A DNA stretch of 64,000 bases from DASZIT01 sp963709665. Lineage in GTDB: Bacteria > Actinomycetota > Acidimicrobiia > Acidimicrobiales > RAAP-2. The position numbers were made by a program, and so were the translations under genes. The stretch is taken from NCBI GenBank assembly GCA_963709665.1, contig CAVPWU010000002.1, forward strand, positions 62,001 to 126,000, written 5' to 3'. The stretch's first letter is position 1. Each line of letters starts with the position of its first letter. A model generated the notes under the pieces. That model was not told where the DNA came from. It searched no databases and saw nothing but the letters and a program-made list of their open reading frames with translations. Positions 37,225-45,846 of the stretch are shown here, in pieces.

Positions 37225-39288
37225 ATGATACGACGGATCGGTCTGGGCTTGGTCGTGACGGCCATGGTGACGATGGCCACGCTGTCGGCGGGGATGACGG
37301 CGGGACCGGCAGGGGCGGCCCCAGCGCCGGCAGGGGGGAGTTCGTCCACCCACCTCAGCGGTAACGGCCCGTCCGGCGTCCGTGCCGCGGCACGCCATGT
37401 CCACCCCGCCGTCGCCGGGTCCGGGCAGCACGCCGTGGTACCCGGACCCTGGTCGATCGCCTCGCTGCCGACCGTCTCGACCGACGACTGGCTCAACGGC
37501 GACTCTTGCGCGACCTCCTCGTTCTGCGTGGCGGTGGGTGGCACGAACCCGGGCTCGACCGACCAGACCCTGATCGAGCAGTGGGACGGTGCCGCCTGGT
37601 CGGTGGTGCCGAGTCCCAACAGTTCGACCACCGCCGACGACTCCCTCTCGGGGGTGTCGTGCGTCACCACCAGCTTCTGCGTGGCCGTCGGCTACAACGA
37701 TGACAATGTGGGTGACAACGACCAGACCCTCATCGAAGAGTGGAACGGGACCGCCTGGTCGATCGTCTCGAGCCCCAACACGTCCCCGAACGACGAGAAC
37801 GACCTCTACAGCGTGAGCTGCTCGAGCACCACCTTCTGCGAAGCGGCCGGCGAGGTCTACAGCAGCGTCGAGAAGACCCTGGTCCTGGGCTGGAACGGCT
37901 CCACCTGGACGATCCAGACCACGCCCGACCCTTCGTCGACCGACTCCTACTTCAACGCCGTGACCTGCAGGAGCGCCTCGTGGTGCATCGGGGTGGGCGC
38001 CGCCCAGTCGGGCGGTCACTCGGACACCGCCGTCTACCAGTGGAACGGCACCGTCTGGTCGGTGCTGCCGTCGCCCACGCCGACCGCAGGTGCCTACCTC
38101 GACGGTGTCTCGTGCCCCAGCACCACCTTCTGTGCAGCGGTGGGTTACACCGCCTATAGCGGCCCTGACACCAATACCAGCCCGGTGATCGAACAGTGGA
38201 ACGGCACCTTCTGGACCATCGTGCCCAGCCCGGCCGCCGCCGGGAGCTTCGGCGACGAGCTGTGGGCGGTGTCGTGCGTGGGGCCGACCTCCTGCACCAC
38301 GGTGGGCTACAACTACACCGACAGCAGTCAGGACACGTACGTCACCGAGGCCCTGGTCTTCAACGGGACCAGCTGGACGCAGCAGCCGCCGGCCAATCCG
38401 GCGGTCGACAACCCGGGCGAGAACTACGCCGAGTTGTACGGGGTCTCGTGCGTAGGTGGCCAGAGTTGCGTGGCGGCGGGTGACGCCTACCCGGGGAACG
38501 GTGACAACGACCAGGCGCTGGTCGAGACCGCCTCCATCGCCCGGCCGGGCTACCGGTTCGTGGCCGGGGACGGCGGGGTGTTCGCCTTCGGGGGCGCCTC
38601 CTTCAACGGCTCGGCGGGCGGCACCCACCTCAACAAGCCGGTGGTGGGCATGGCCGCCACCCCCGACGGTGGCGGCTACTGGCTGGTGGCCTCCGACGGC
38701 GGGGTCTTCTCCTACGGGGACGCCGCCTTCTACGGATCGACCGGCAGCCTCACCCTCAACAAGCCGATCGTGGGTATCGCCTCCACGCCCGACGGGGCCG
38801 GCTACTGGCTGGTGGCCTCCGACGGTGGCATCTTCGCCTTCGGGGACGCCACCTTCTACGGCTCCACCGGCTCGTTGACCCTCAACAAGCCGGTGGTGGG
38901 CATGGCCGCCTCCCCGTCGGGCCACGGCTACTGGCTGGTGGCCTCCGACGGTGGCATCTTCTCCTTCGGGGACGCCACCTTCCACGGCTCCACCGGCAGC
39001 CTCACCCTCAACAAGCCGGTGGTGGGCATGGCGTCCACCCCCTCGGGCAACGGCTACTGGCTGGTGGCCTCCGACGGCGGCATCTTCGCCTTCGACGCCG
39101 GTTTCCACGGCTCGGCGGGCTCCCTCACCCTCAACAAGCCGGTGGTGGGCATGGCGTCCACCCCCTCGGGCAACGGCTACTGGCTGGTGGCCTCCGACGG
39201 CGGGGTCTTCTCCTACGGGGACGCCGTCTTCTCCGGCTCCACCGGCTCGCTGACGCTGAACAGCCCCATCGTGGGGATGTCGGCCTAG
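37225..39288 (+). CDS. Secreted repeat protein B: SC-FC repeats then GYWLVASDGG repeats
   Basis: 687 aa. The signal peptide MIRRIGLGLVVTAMVTMATL ends near AGAAPA. Seven units with paired Cys, such as GVSCVTTSFCVAVGYN, alternate with WNGT-W-blade segments (IEQWDGAAWSVVPSP), which look like beta-propeller blades. Six 42-aa repeats of the type GYWLVASDGGIFAFGDATFY-GSTGSLTLNKPVVGMA follow, the last complete. Repeats 2-6 are nearly identical at the DNA level, so recent duplication is likely. ATG 37225 follows GGAAGGCGG. Exported; function unknown. Confidence 0.85.
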   Translation: MIRRIGLGLVVTAMVTMATLSAGMTAGPAGAAPAPAGGSSSTHLSGNGPSGVRAAARHVHPAVAGSGQHAVVPGPWSIASLPTVSTDDWLNGDSCATSSFCVAVGGTNPGSTDQTLIEQWDGAAWSVVPSPNSSTTADDSLSGVSCVTTSFCVAVGYNDDNVGDNDQTLIEEWNGTAWSIVSSPNTSPNDENDLYSVSCSSTTFCEAAGEVYSSVEKTLVLGWNGSTWTIQTTPDPSSTDSYFNAVTCRSASWCIGVGAAQSGGHSDTAVYQWNGTVWSVLPSPTPTAGAYLDGVSCPSTTFCAAVGYTAYSGPDTNTSPVIEQWNGTFWTIVPSPAAAGSFGDELWAVSCVGPTSCTTVGYNYTDSSQDTYVTEALVFNGTSWTQQPPANPAVDNPGENYAELYGVSCVGGQSCVAAGDAYPGNGDNDQALVETASIARPGYRFVAGDGGVFAFGGASFNGSAGGTHLNKPVVGMAATPDGGGYWLVASDGGVFSYGDAAFYGSTGSLTLNKPIVGIASTPDGAGYWLVASDGGIFAFGDATFYGSTGSLTLNKPVVGMAASPSGHGYWLVASDGGIFSFGDATFHGSTGSLTLNKPVVGMASTPSGNGYWLVASDGGIFAFDAGFHGSAGSLTLNKPVVGMASTPSGNGYWLVASDGGVFSYGDAVFSGSTGSLTLNSPIVGMSA

Positions 39289-39297
39289 CGTCTCCGC

Positions 39298-39327
39298 CTG
39301 GCGGGTCGGTCACCACCGACCCGCCAG
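39298..39327 (+). terminator. 13-bp perfect hairpin after repeat protein B
   Basis: Arms 39298-39310 and 39315-39327 pair perfectly around CACC, 10 nt after the stop. It separates protein B from the leader of the transporter pair. Confidence 0.75.
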
Positions 39328-39345
39328 GAACGCCGGTGTGCGGGG

Positions 39346-39669
39346 TACAATGACGCCCGGTCGCGGGAGGTCCGCGAGCGACGACACCGGAGGAGGTGCA
39401 GCCGATGAAACGGGGAGAGCCCCCCAGTTGCCGGCCGGGCGCACCATCGCCTCCCTGTCGCACCGCACCTCACTGACCTCGGCATTCGTCGGCCGGTCGT
39501 GGCGGCGTGGTGCGTGCCGGGGGGCTGGTGCGCGGCGGTGCCGAGTCCGCCGATCCCACGGCACCCTGCATGGGTCCCCGATCCGAGGCCGCGTCCCCAG
39601 TCGGGCGTGAGCCGCTGAGCGTCACCCGTCCCGGGCTGGCGCCCCGTCACCCCAGCCCCGAGGTTCCCG
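39346..39669 (+). promoter_or_regulatory. Promoter and long 5' leader of the MgtE-domain/Nramp operon
   Basis: The -10 TACAAT (39346-39351) predicts a start near 39358, leaving about 310 nt before ATG 39670, by far the longest leader in the window. It holds a hairpin (39361-39377), the ribosome site GGAGGAGG before a 23-codon ORF, a hairpin GTGCCG/CGGCAC (39538-39543 with 39559-39564) and a stem GGGCTGG/CCAGCCC (39633-39639 with 39652-39658) that abuts the weak ribosome site of the structural gene. This layout fits leader-peptide-controlled expression. Confidence 0.55.
39405..39476 (+). CDS. Proline-rich 23-residue leader peptide
   Basis: ATG 39405 sits 7 nt after the strongest Shine-Dalgarno in the region (GGAGGAGG). 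The peptide starts MKRGEPPSC, continues RPGAPSPPC and ends RTAPH before TGA. Seven of 23 codons are Pro, with two Pro-Pro pairs and an acidic residue before the first pair. Pro-rich leader ORFs (mgtL) control Mg2+ transporters in enterobacteria, where low Mg2+ stalls or destabilises ribosomes at such sequences. The downstream genes here look like Mg2+ transport genes. Translation is unproven. Confidence 0.5.
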   Translation: MKRGEPPSCRPGAPSPPCRTAPH

Positions 39670-41094
39670 ATGACCCGACCGATCCTCCGCCTGCCCACCC
39701 TGCCCCACCGGTCCGATCCCGGTACCCCCGACTCCGGCGGGTCGGGCCCGCTCTCCGACCACCCGCCCCGCACCCTCCACCGTCCCCGACCCCTCCGGAA
39801 CCGGACCCAGCGCCTGCTGGCCACCCGGGCGGTCCGCGACGCCATCGTCTCCCTGGCCGGGGTGGTGGGACGGCCGGTCCGCAACCAGGGCGGCGCCGAG
39901 ATCGGCAAGCTGGTCGACGTGGTCTGTCGGTGGGACGACAACGAGACCTACCCACCGGTGACCGGCCTGGTGGTCCGGGTGGGCCGCAGCGTGTCGTTCG
40001 TGGACGCCGCGGCCATCGAGGCCATCGTCCACACCGAGGTGCGCCTCCACTCGGCCCGGGTCGACCTGCGCGCCTTCGAGCCCCGGCCCGGGGAGGTCCT
40101 CCTGGCCAAGCAGGTCCTCGACTACCAGCTGGTCGACGTGGACGGCGTGAAGGTGATCCGCGCCTCGGACCTCTACCTGGCCCCGGTGTTCGGCGGCTAC
40201 CGGCTGGTGGGGGTGGACGTCTCGGCCCAGAGCCTGCTGCGGCGTCTGGGACCGGCCCGGTGGCGCACGCTGGCCACCCCCGACCGGGTGATCGACTGGG
40301 GAGCCATCCAGCCGTTCGGCGACACCCCCCGCGGTGCCGCCCCCGAGGTGCGGCTCCGCACCACCAACGCCGGGCTGGAGCGGCTCCGGCCCGGGGAGCT
40401 GGCCGACCTCCTCGAGGACCTGATGCGGCCCGAGCGCCAGGAGCTGCTCGACTCGCTCTCCCCGCAGGAGGCGGCCGACGCCCTCGAGGAGATGGACCCC
40501 GAGGAGCTCGCCTCGCTGCTCCGGGAGGCCGAACCCGTCCAGGCCGCCAACCTGTTGGCCAACATGGAGCCCGACGAGGCGGTGGACGCCCTGCGCGACC
40601 TGAACACCGACGAACGCGCCGAGGTGCTGGGGGCGATGCCCCTGGCCAAGGCCACCCCGCTGATCCACCTCCTCACCTACCCGGAGGACGAGGCCGGGGG
40701 GTTCATGACCACCGCCTTCGTGGTGGCCCCCCTCACCGAGACGGTGGCCGAGGTGGTCGCCCGCCTCGGCAACCATGCCGAGTGCCCCGAGGAGCTCGAC
40801 GCCGTGGCCCTGGTCGACGAGGACGGGACCTTCGTGTGGGACCTGCCGCTGCTCCAGCTGATCGTCACCCCCGGGGAGACCCCCCTCCACGACCTGGTGG
40901 GGGAGGCCGACCCGGTGACGGTGGACAGCCACGCCCGGGTCCAGGAGGTGGCCGAACGGCTGGTGGAGGCCCGACGGCTGTCGGTGGTGGTGGTGGAGAA
41001 CGACCGTCCGGTGGGCCGGATCCTGGCCGACGACGTGCTCGACGCCCTGACCCCCGAGCGCGGCCGGTTCCACTTCCCGAGACTGCTCCAGTGA
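39670..41094 (+). CDS. MgtE intracellular-domain protein with PRC-barrel and CBS domains
   Basis: 474 aa, no transmembrane helix. A PRC-barrel-like N-terminal part (VGRPVRNQGGAEIGKLVDVV) is followed by the MgtE N domain (about 230-330: LADLLEDLMRPERQELLDSL, EEMDPEELASLL, LLANMEPDEAVDALRDL) and two CBS modules (GGFMTTAFVVAPLTETVAEV; ADPVTVDSHARVQEVAERL). In MgtE these parts sense Mg2+ and gate the pore, but here the membrane domain is absent. A separate Nramp-like membrane gene follows 28 bp later, so this is probably its Mg2+-sensing partner. Confidence 0.85.
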   Translation: MTRPILRLPTLPHRSDPGTPDSGGSGPLSDHPPRTLHRPRPLRNRTQRLLATRAVRDAIVSLAGVVGRPVRNQGGAEIGKLVDVVCRWDDNETYPPVTGLVVRVGRSVSFVDAAAIEAIVHTEVRLHSARVDLRAFEPRPGEVLLAKQVLDYQLVDVDGVKVIRASDLYLAPVFGGYRLVGVDVSAQSLLRRLGPARWRTLATPDRVIDWGAIQPFGDTPRGAAPEVRLRTTNAGLERLRPGELADLLEDLMRPERQELLDSLSPQEAADALEEMDPEELASLLREAEPVQAANLLANMEPDEAVDALRDLNTDERAEVLGAMPLAKATPLIHLLTYPEDEAGGFMTTAFVVAPLTETVAEVVARLGNHAECPEELDAVALVDEDGTFVWDLPLLQLIVTPGETPLHDLVGEADPVTVDSHARVQEVAERLVEARRLSVVVVENDRPVGRILADDVLDALTPERGRFHFPRLLQ

Positions 41095-41122
41095 GGGCGG
41101 AGCCGCCGGGAGCCGACGAGGC

Positions 41123-42376
41123 GTGAACCTGTTCAAGTCCCGGAAGGCCCGGGGGTTCCTGATCTACCTGGCGGCAGCCGGTCCCGGCCTGATCGCCGCC
41201 AACGCCGGCAACGACGCCGGGGGGGTGGCCACCTACGCCTCGGCCGGCGCCCAGTTCGGCTACCGGCCGCTCTTCTTCATGGTCCTGGTCACCATCGGCT
41301 ACGTCTGCGTCCAGGAGATGGTGGCCCGGCTGGCGGCCCACACCGGCAAGGGCCTGGGGGCGCTGATCCGCGAGCAGTTCTCCCTCCGGCTGTCGGCCTT
41401 CGCCATCGTGGCCTTCGCCATCGCCAACATCGGGCTGGTGGTCACCGAGTTCGCCGGCATCGGGGCCGCCTTCGAGCTGTTCGGCGTCTCCCGCTACCTG
41501 TCGGTGCCGCTGGCGGCGGTGGCCATCTGGGCCCTGGTCATGCTGGGCTCCTACCGCTACGCCGAGCGGGTGTTCCTGCTGCTCTCCCTGGTGTTCATCA
41601 CCTACCCGATCGCCATGATCCTCGGCCACCCCGACTGGCACGCCGTGGTGGCCAACACCTTCATCCCCCACTTCCTCCGGTCGTCGGCCTTCATCCTGGT
41701 GGGGGTGGCCCTGATCGGCACCACCATCACCCCCTACATCCAGCTCTACACGGCCGGGGCGGTGGTCGACCGGGGCATCGGTCCCGACGAGTACAAGTAC
41801 GAACGGGTGGACGCCGTCAGCGGCGCCATCGTCTCCGACCTCATCTCCATGTTCATCATCATCGCCACCGCCTCGGTGCTGGGTGGCACCGGGGCGCTGA
41901 CCTCGGCGGCCGAGGCGGCCAAGGCCCTCGAACCGCTGGCCGGCCGGTGGGCGGAGGACCTCTTCGGCCTGGGCCTGCTGGGCGCATCGGCCCTGGCCGC
42001 CGCCGTGGTGCCGCTGTCCACCTCCTACGCCATCGCCGAGACGGTGGGGGTGGAGCGGTCGGTGTCCAAGACCTTCAAGGAGGCGCCGCTCTTTCTGGGC
42101 CTCTTCACCGCCCAGATCATCATCGGCGCCGGGGTGGTCCTGATCCCCGGCAACCTCTTCACCCTGATCATCAACACCCAGGTGCTGGAGGGGGTGATCA
42201 CCCCGATCACCCTGGTCTTCCTGCTGGTGCTGGCCAACCGGCGCTCCCTGCTGGGGGCGGCCGCCAACGGCCGGCTGGCGCGGTCGGTGGGTCTGGTCAC
42301 CGTGGTGGTGGTGGGTCTGTTCGCCTCCTTCCTGGTGCTCCAGACGGTCCTCGGCTGGCTCGGCGTGAGCCTGTGA
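41123..42376 (+). CDS. Nramp-related transporter, probably for Mg2+
   Basis: 417 aa, 11 helices. Helix 1 reads PGLIAANAGNDAGGVATY, where canonical Nramp proteins have the DPGN metal motif. Helix 6 reads IGTTITPYIQLY, where canonical ones have MPH with the metal-binding Met. The missing Met is a hallmark of Nramp-related magnesium transporters. GTG 41123. Pairing with an MgtE sensor-domain protein supports Mg2+ as substrate; Mn2+ or other metals remain possible. Confidence 0.8.
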   Translation: MNLFKSRKARGFLIYLAAAGPGLIAANAGNDAGGVATYASAGAQFGYRPLFFMVLVTIGYVCVQEMVARLAAHTGKGLGALIREQFSLRLSAFAIVAFAIANIGLVVTEFAGIGAAFELFGVSRYLSVPLAAVAIWALVMLGSYRYAERVFLLLSLVFITYPIAMILGHPDWHAVVANTFIPHFLRSSAFILVGVALIGTTITPYIQLYTAGAVVDRGIGPDEYKYERVDAVSGAIVSDLISMFIIIATASVLGGTGALTSAAEAAKALEPLAGRWAEDLFGLGLLGASALAAAVVPLSTSYAIAETVGVERSVSKTFKEAPLFLGLFTAQIIIGAGVVLIPGNLFTLIINTQVLEGVITPITLVFLLVLANRRSLLGAAANGRLARSVGLVTVVVVGLFASFLVLQTVLGWLGVSL

Positions 42377-42499
42377 CGCCGACCGTCGAATGCCCGGCGA
42401 CGGCGGAGGGCGACCGGCCCTCCCGCCCCCACGGCTTGCGCCGAACTGGCCGGCCGGGGGAGGATTCGGGACTTATGCGCTCTTCAGTAGGGGGAATTC

Positions 42500-44677
42500 G
42501 TGCCTAGTTTCGGGCTCCGACGGCACAAGGTGAAGGGCCCGAAGACGCCGCCCCCGGTCCCCGAGCGGATCGCCCCCCGGCCGCCGGCCCCCGGGGGCCT
42601 GCGGGTGGCCTTCCTGGTCTACCGGGGCAACCCCCGATGCGGTGGCCAGGGCGTGTACACCCGGCACCTGACCAGGGAGTTGACCGCCCTGGGTCACTCG
42701 GTGGAGGTGTTCGCCGGCCAGCCGTGGCCGGAGGTGGACGAGGGAGTGGGGTTCACCCCGGTCCCCAGCCTCGACCTCTACCGCGAGCCGGATCCCTTCC
42801 GGATCCCCCGGCTCCGCGAGTTCCACTCGGCCATCGACGCCCTGGAGTTCGGCGTCATGTGCACGGCCGGGTTCCCCGAGCCGTGGACCTTCAGCCTCCG
42901 GGCCCGGGAGATCCTGGCCGGTCGCCGCCACGACTTCGACCTCATCCACGACAACCAGTGCCTGGGCAACGGGATCACCGGCATGCTCGACGACGGCTGG
43001 CCGCTGCTCGAGACCCTCCACCACCCGATCACCGTCGACCGTCAGCTGGCCCTGGCCCACGCCGCCAACCCCTGGCAGAACGTCACCCAGCGCCGGTGGT
43101 TCGGCTTCCTGCGGATGCAGGTCCGGGTGGCCCGGGCCCTGCCCCGGGTGGTGACGGTGTCCGAGTCGTCGAAGACCGACATCGCCGCCCAGATGCACGT
43201 GGACACCGAGCGGATGACCGTGGTGCCGGTGGGGGTCGACCACACCGTGTTCCGTCCGCGCTCCGAGGTCACCCCGGTCCCCGGCCGGATCATGGTCACC
43301 TCCTCCTCCGACGTGCCGATGAAGGGCCTGGTGCCGCTGCTCGAGGCGGTGGCCAAGCTGCGCACCGAGCGGGAGATCGAGCTGGTGGTGATCGGCAACC
43401 CCCGACCCGAGGGCCGGGTGGCCAAGGCCATCGAGCGCCTCGACCTGGCCCCGGTGGTCCGGTGCGTCTCGGGCATCACCGACGACGAGCTGGCCGTCAA
43501 CTACGCCCAGGCCCAGGTGGCGGTGGTCCCCTCGCTGTACGAGGGCTTCTCGCTGCCGGCCATCGAGGCGATGGCGTGCGGAGTGGCCCTGGTCGCCACC
43601 ACCGGCGGCGCCCTTCCCGAGGTGGTGGGCACCGACGGGGTGACCGGCCTGCTGGTCCCGCCCGACGACCCGGGCGCCCTGGCCCACGCCATCGGGCGGC
43701 TCCTCGACGACGCCGAGCTCCGCGAGCGCCTGGGGGCGGCCGGGCGCCAGCGGGTGCTCGGGCGCTTCACCTGGCAGGTGACGGCGGCAGGGACGGCCGA
43801 GCAGTACCGGGCGCTCCTGGCCGACCGACCGGCGGCCGCCGGACCCGGCTCCTCCACCACTCGACGTCGACCCCGGACCCCTCGACCGGGCGGGAACCCT
43901 GGCATGTTGACCGTCGACTACCGCCGGTTGGGCGTCCAGCCCGGCGACCGCCTGCTCGACCTGGGGTGCGGCTTCGGCCGGCACGCCTTCCAGGCGGCCC
44001 GGCTGGGCGCCCAGGTGGTGGCCTTCGACTTCGGCGCCGACGAGGTCCGCCGGGTGGAGGACACCTTCGGGGCCATGGGAGTGGCCGGCGAGATCGACCT
44101 CGAGACGGCCCGGGTGGGGGCGGTCCAGGGCGACGCCCTCCGCCTCCCCTTCGAGGACGGGGCCTTCGACCGGGTGATCGCCTCCGAGGTCCTCGAGCAC
44201 ATCCCCGAGGACGAGACGGCCATGGCCGAGCTCGCCCGGGTGCTCCGTCCCGGCGGCACCATGGCGGTCACCGTCCCCCGGTGCGGGCCGGAGTTCGTCA
44301 ACTGGGCGCTCTCCGACGAGTACCACGACGTGCCCGGCGGCCACATCCGGATCTACCGGCACGCCCAGCTGACCGGCCGGCTGGAGTCCACCGGCCTGAC
44401 CGAGGTGGGCAGCCACCACGCCCACGGGCTCCACGCCCCCTACTGGTGGCTCCGCTGCCTGGTGGGCACCACCAACGACGACCACTTCGCGGTGGCCGCC
44501 TACCACCGGCTGCTGGTGTGGGACATCACCAAGGCCCCCAAGGTGACCCGGTACGCCGAGCGCCTCCTCAACCCGCTGGTCGGCAAGAGCCTGGTGGTCT
44601 ACCTCGAGAAGCCGGAGTCCGACGACGAGGTCGAGGCGCCGGCCGGGGCCGGCACCCGGGTGGGGGCGGGGGTATGA
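42500..44677 (+). CDS. Glycosyltransferase family 4 fused to a SAM-dependent methyltransferase
   Basis: 725 aa. The GT4 half (about 30-430) has GGQGVYTRHLTRELTALGH, GVDHTVFRP and the nucleotide-sugar motif PSLYEGFSLPAIEAMACG. A 30-residue Pro/Arg linker leads to the class I methyltransferase half (about 470-720) with LLDLGCGFGRHAFQAARLGA and VIASEVLEHIPEDE. An internal ATG 43903 marks the second half, so a lost stop or frameshift between two genes is possible, though both halves are clean and in one frame. RBS AGGGGGA. Overlaps the next gene by ATGA. Confidence 0.83.
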   Translation: MPSFGLRRHKVKGPKTPPPVPERIAPRPPAPGGLRVAFLVYRGNPRCGGQGVYTRHLTRELTALGHSVEVFAGQPWPEVDEGVGFTPVPSLDLYREPDPFRIPRLREFHSAIDALEFGVMCTAGFPEPWTFSLRAREILAGRRHDFDLIHDNQCLGNGITGMLDDGWPLLETLHHPITVDRQLALAHAANPWQNVTQRRWFGFLRMQVRVARALPRVVTVSESSKTDIAAQMHVDTERMTVVPVGVDHTVFRPRSEVTPVPGRIMVTSSSDVPMKGLVPLLEAVAKLRTEREIELVVIGNPRPEGRVAKAIERLDLAPVVRCVSGITDDELAVNYAQAQVAVVPSLYEGFSLPAIEAMACGVALVATTGGALPEVVGTDGVTGLLVPPDDPGALAHAIGRLLDDAELRERLGAAGRQRVLGRFTWQVTAAGTAEQYRALLADRPAAAGPGSSTTRRRPRTPRPGGNPGMLTVDYRRLGVQPGDRLLDLGCGFGRHAFQAARLGAQVVAFDFGADEVRRVEDTFGAMGVAGEIDLETARVGAVQGDALRLPFEDGAFDRVIASEVLEHIPEDETAMAELARVLRPGGTMAVTVPRCGPEFVNWALSDEYHDVPGGHIRIYRHAQLTGRLESTGLTEVGSHHAHGLHAPYWWLRCLVGTTNDDHFAVAAYHRLLVWDITKAPKVTRYAERLLNPLVGKSLVVYLEKPESDDEVEAPAGAGTRVGAGV

Positions 44678-45765
44678 GGCCGGTCCCCGAGGTGCGGGGG
44701 ATCCTCACCGCCGAGCAGGTCGTCGAGACGGCCCGATCCATCATCGCCGTCCAGCGCCCCGACGGGATGATCCCGTGGTTCCCCGGCGGTCACTGCGATC
44801 CGTGGAACCACGTGGAGGCGGCCATGGCGCTGACCGCCTGCGGCTTCGACGACGAGGCCGACCGCGCCTACCAGTGGCTGGTGGACACCCAGCTCCCCGA
44901 CGGCAGCTGGTTCAACTACTACCTGGCCACCGGGATCAAGGACGCCCGGCTCGACACCAACGTCTGCGCCTACCTGGCCACCGGCGCCTGGCACCGGTTC
45001 ATCTCCACCGGCGACGAGGACGCCCTGGCGGCGCTGTGGCCCACCCTGGCCGCCGGCGTGGACTTCGTCCTGCGGTGGCAGCGGCCGGACGGCTCCATCC
45101 GGTGGTCGATGGACCCGTCGGGGAAGCTCGAGGAGTACGCCCTGCTCACCGGCTCGTCCTCGATCTACCACAGCCTCCGGTGCGCCATCGCCTGCGCCGA
45201 GCGCCTGGGACACGAGCGGCCGGACTGGGAGTTCGCCGCCGGCCGGCTGGCCCACGCCGTGGCCTACGACCCGGCGGCCTTCGCCCCCAAGGTGGAGTTC
45301 GCCATGGACTGGTACTACCCGGTGCTGTCGGGGGCGATGACCGGCCAGGCGGCCCGGCGGTGCATCGAGACGTCGTGGTCGACGTTCGTGATGGAGGGGT
45401 TCGGCGTGCGGTGCGTGTCGACCGGGGAGTGGGTGACGGCGGCCGAGACCGCCGAGTGCGTGATGGCCCTCGACGCCCTGGGCATGGACGACACCGCCCG
45501 CACCCTGCTGACCTGGGTGCAGCAGCTACGGAACGACGACGGCTCCTACTGGACCGGGATGGTCTACCCCGAGGAGGCCACCTACCCGCCTCTGGAGCGC
45601 TCCACCTACACGGCGGGAGCCATGGTGCTGGCGGCGGACGCCCTGGGCCGCTCGACGGCGGCCTCCGGCCTGTTCCGCGGGGACGGCCTCCCCGTGCACC
45701 TCGACCTCACCGAGCCGGCGCCCGGCGCCCCGGTGGAGCCGGCCTACCCGACCCCGGAGAGCTGA
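44674..45765 (+). CDS. Prenyltransferase/terpene-cyclase-like alpha-barrel protein
   Basis: 363 aa. Repeats of the type VVETARSIIAVQRPDGMIPW, YQWLVDTQLPDGSWFNYY and LRWQRPDGSIRWSM resemble the QW/PDGSW helices of squalene-cyclase and prenyltransferase (alpha/alpha)6 barrels. The DXDD catalytic motif is not visible, so it may bind a glycan or lipid instead. Coupled to the GT4-methyltransferase gene, suggesting a role in building a glycolipid or methylated polysaccharide. Confidence 0.75.
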   Translation: MRPVPEVRGILTAEQVVETARSIIAVQRPDGMIPWFPGGHCDPWNHVEAAMALTACGFDDEADRAYQWLVDTQLPDGSWFNYYLATGIKDARLDTNVCAYLATGAWHRFISTGDEDALAALWPTLAAGVDFVLRWQRPDGSIRWSMDPSGKLEEYALLTGSSSIYHSLRCAIACAERLGHERPDWEFAAGRLAHAVAYDPAAFAPKVEFAMDWYYPVLSGAMTGQAARRCIETSWSTFVMEGFGVRCVSTGEWVTAAETAECVMALDALGMDDTARTLLTWVQQLRNDDGSYWTGMVYPEEATYPPLERSTYTAGAMVLAADALGRSTAASGLFRGDGLPVHLDLTEPAPGAPVEPAYPTPES

Positions 45766-45846
45766 GCCGGAGGCCGGCCCGGCGCCGTCGTCGGTGTCGG
45801 TGTGGGTGCGGGGGTGTGGGTGTGAGCCGCTCCGTTGGTGGCCCGC

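Noticed and set aside
35317..39108. Very long open frame on the minus strand (over 1,200 codons) opposite MarR, MFS and repeat protein B.
   Set aside because: It is a mirror of GC-rich codon bias in real plus-strand genes; composition is low-complexity Gly/Arg/His with no domain. The same holds for the long minus frames at 384-2957, 42473-44506 and 13237-15417.
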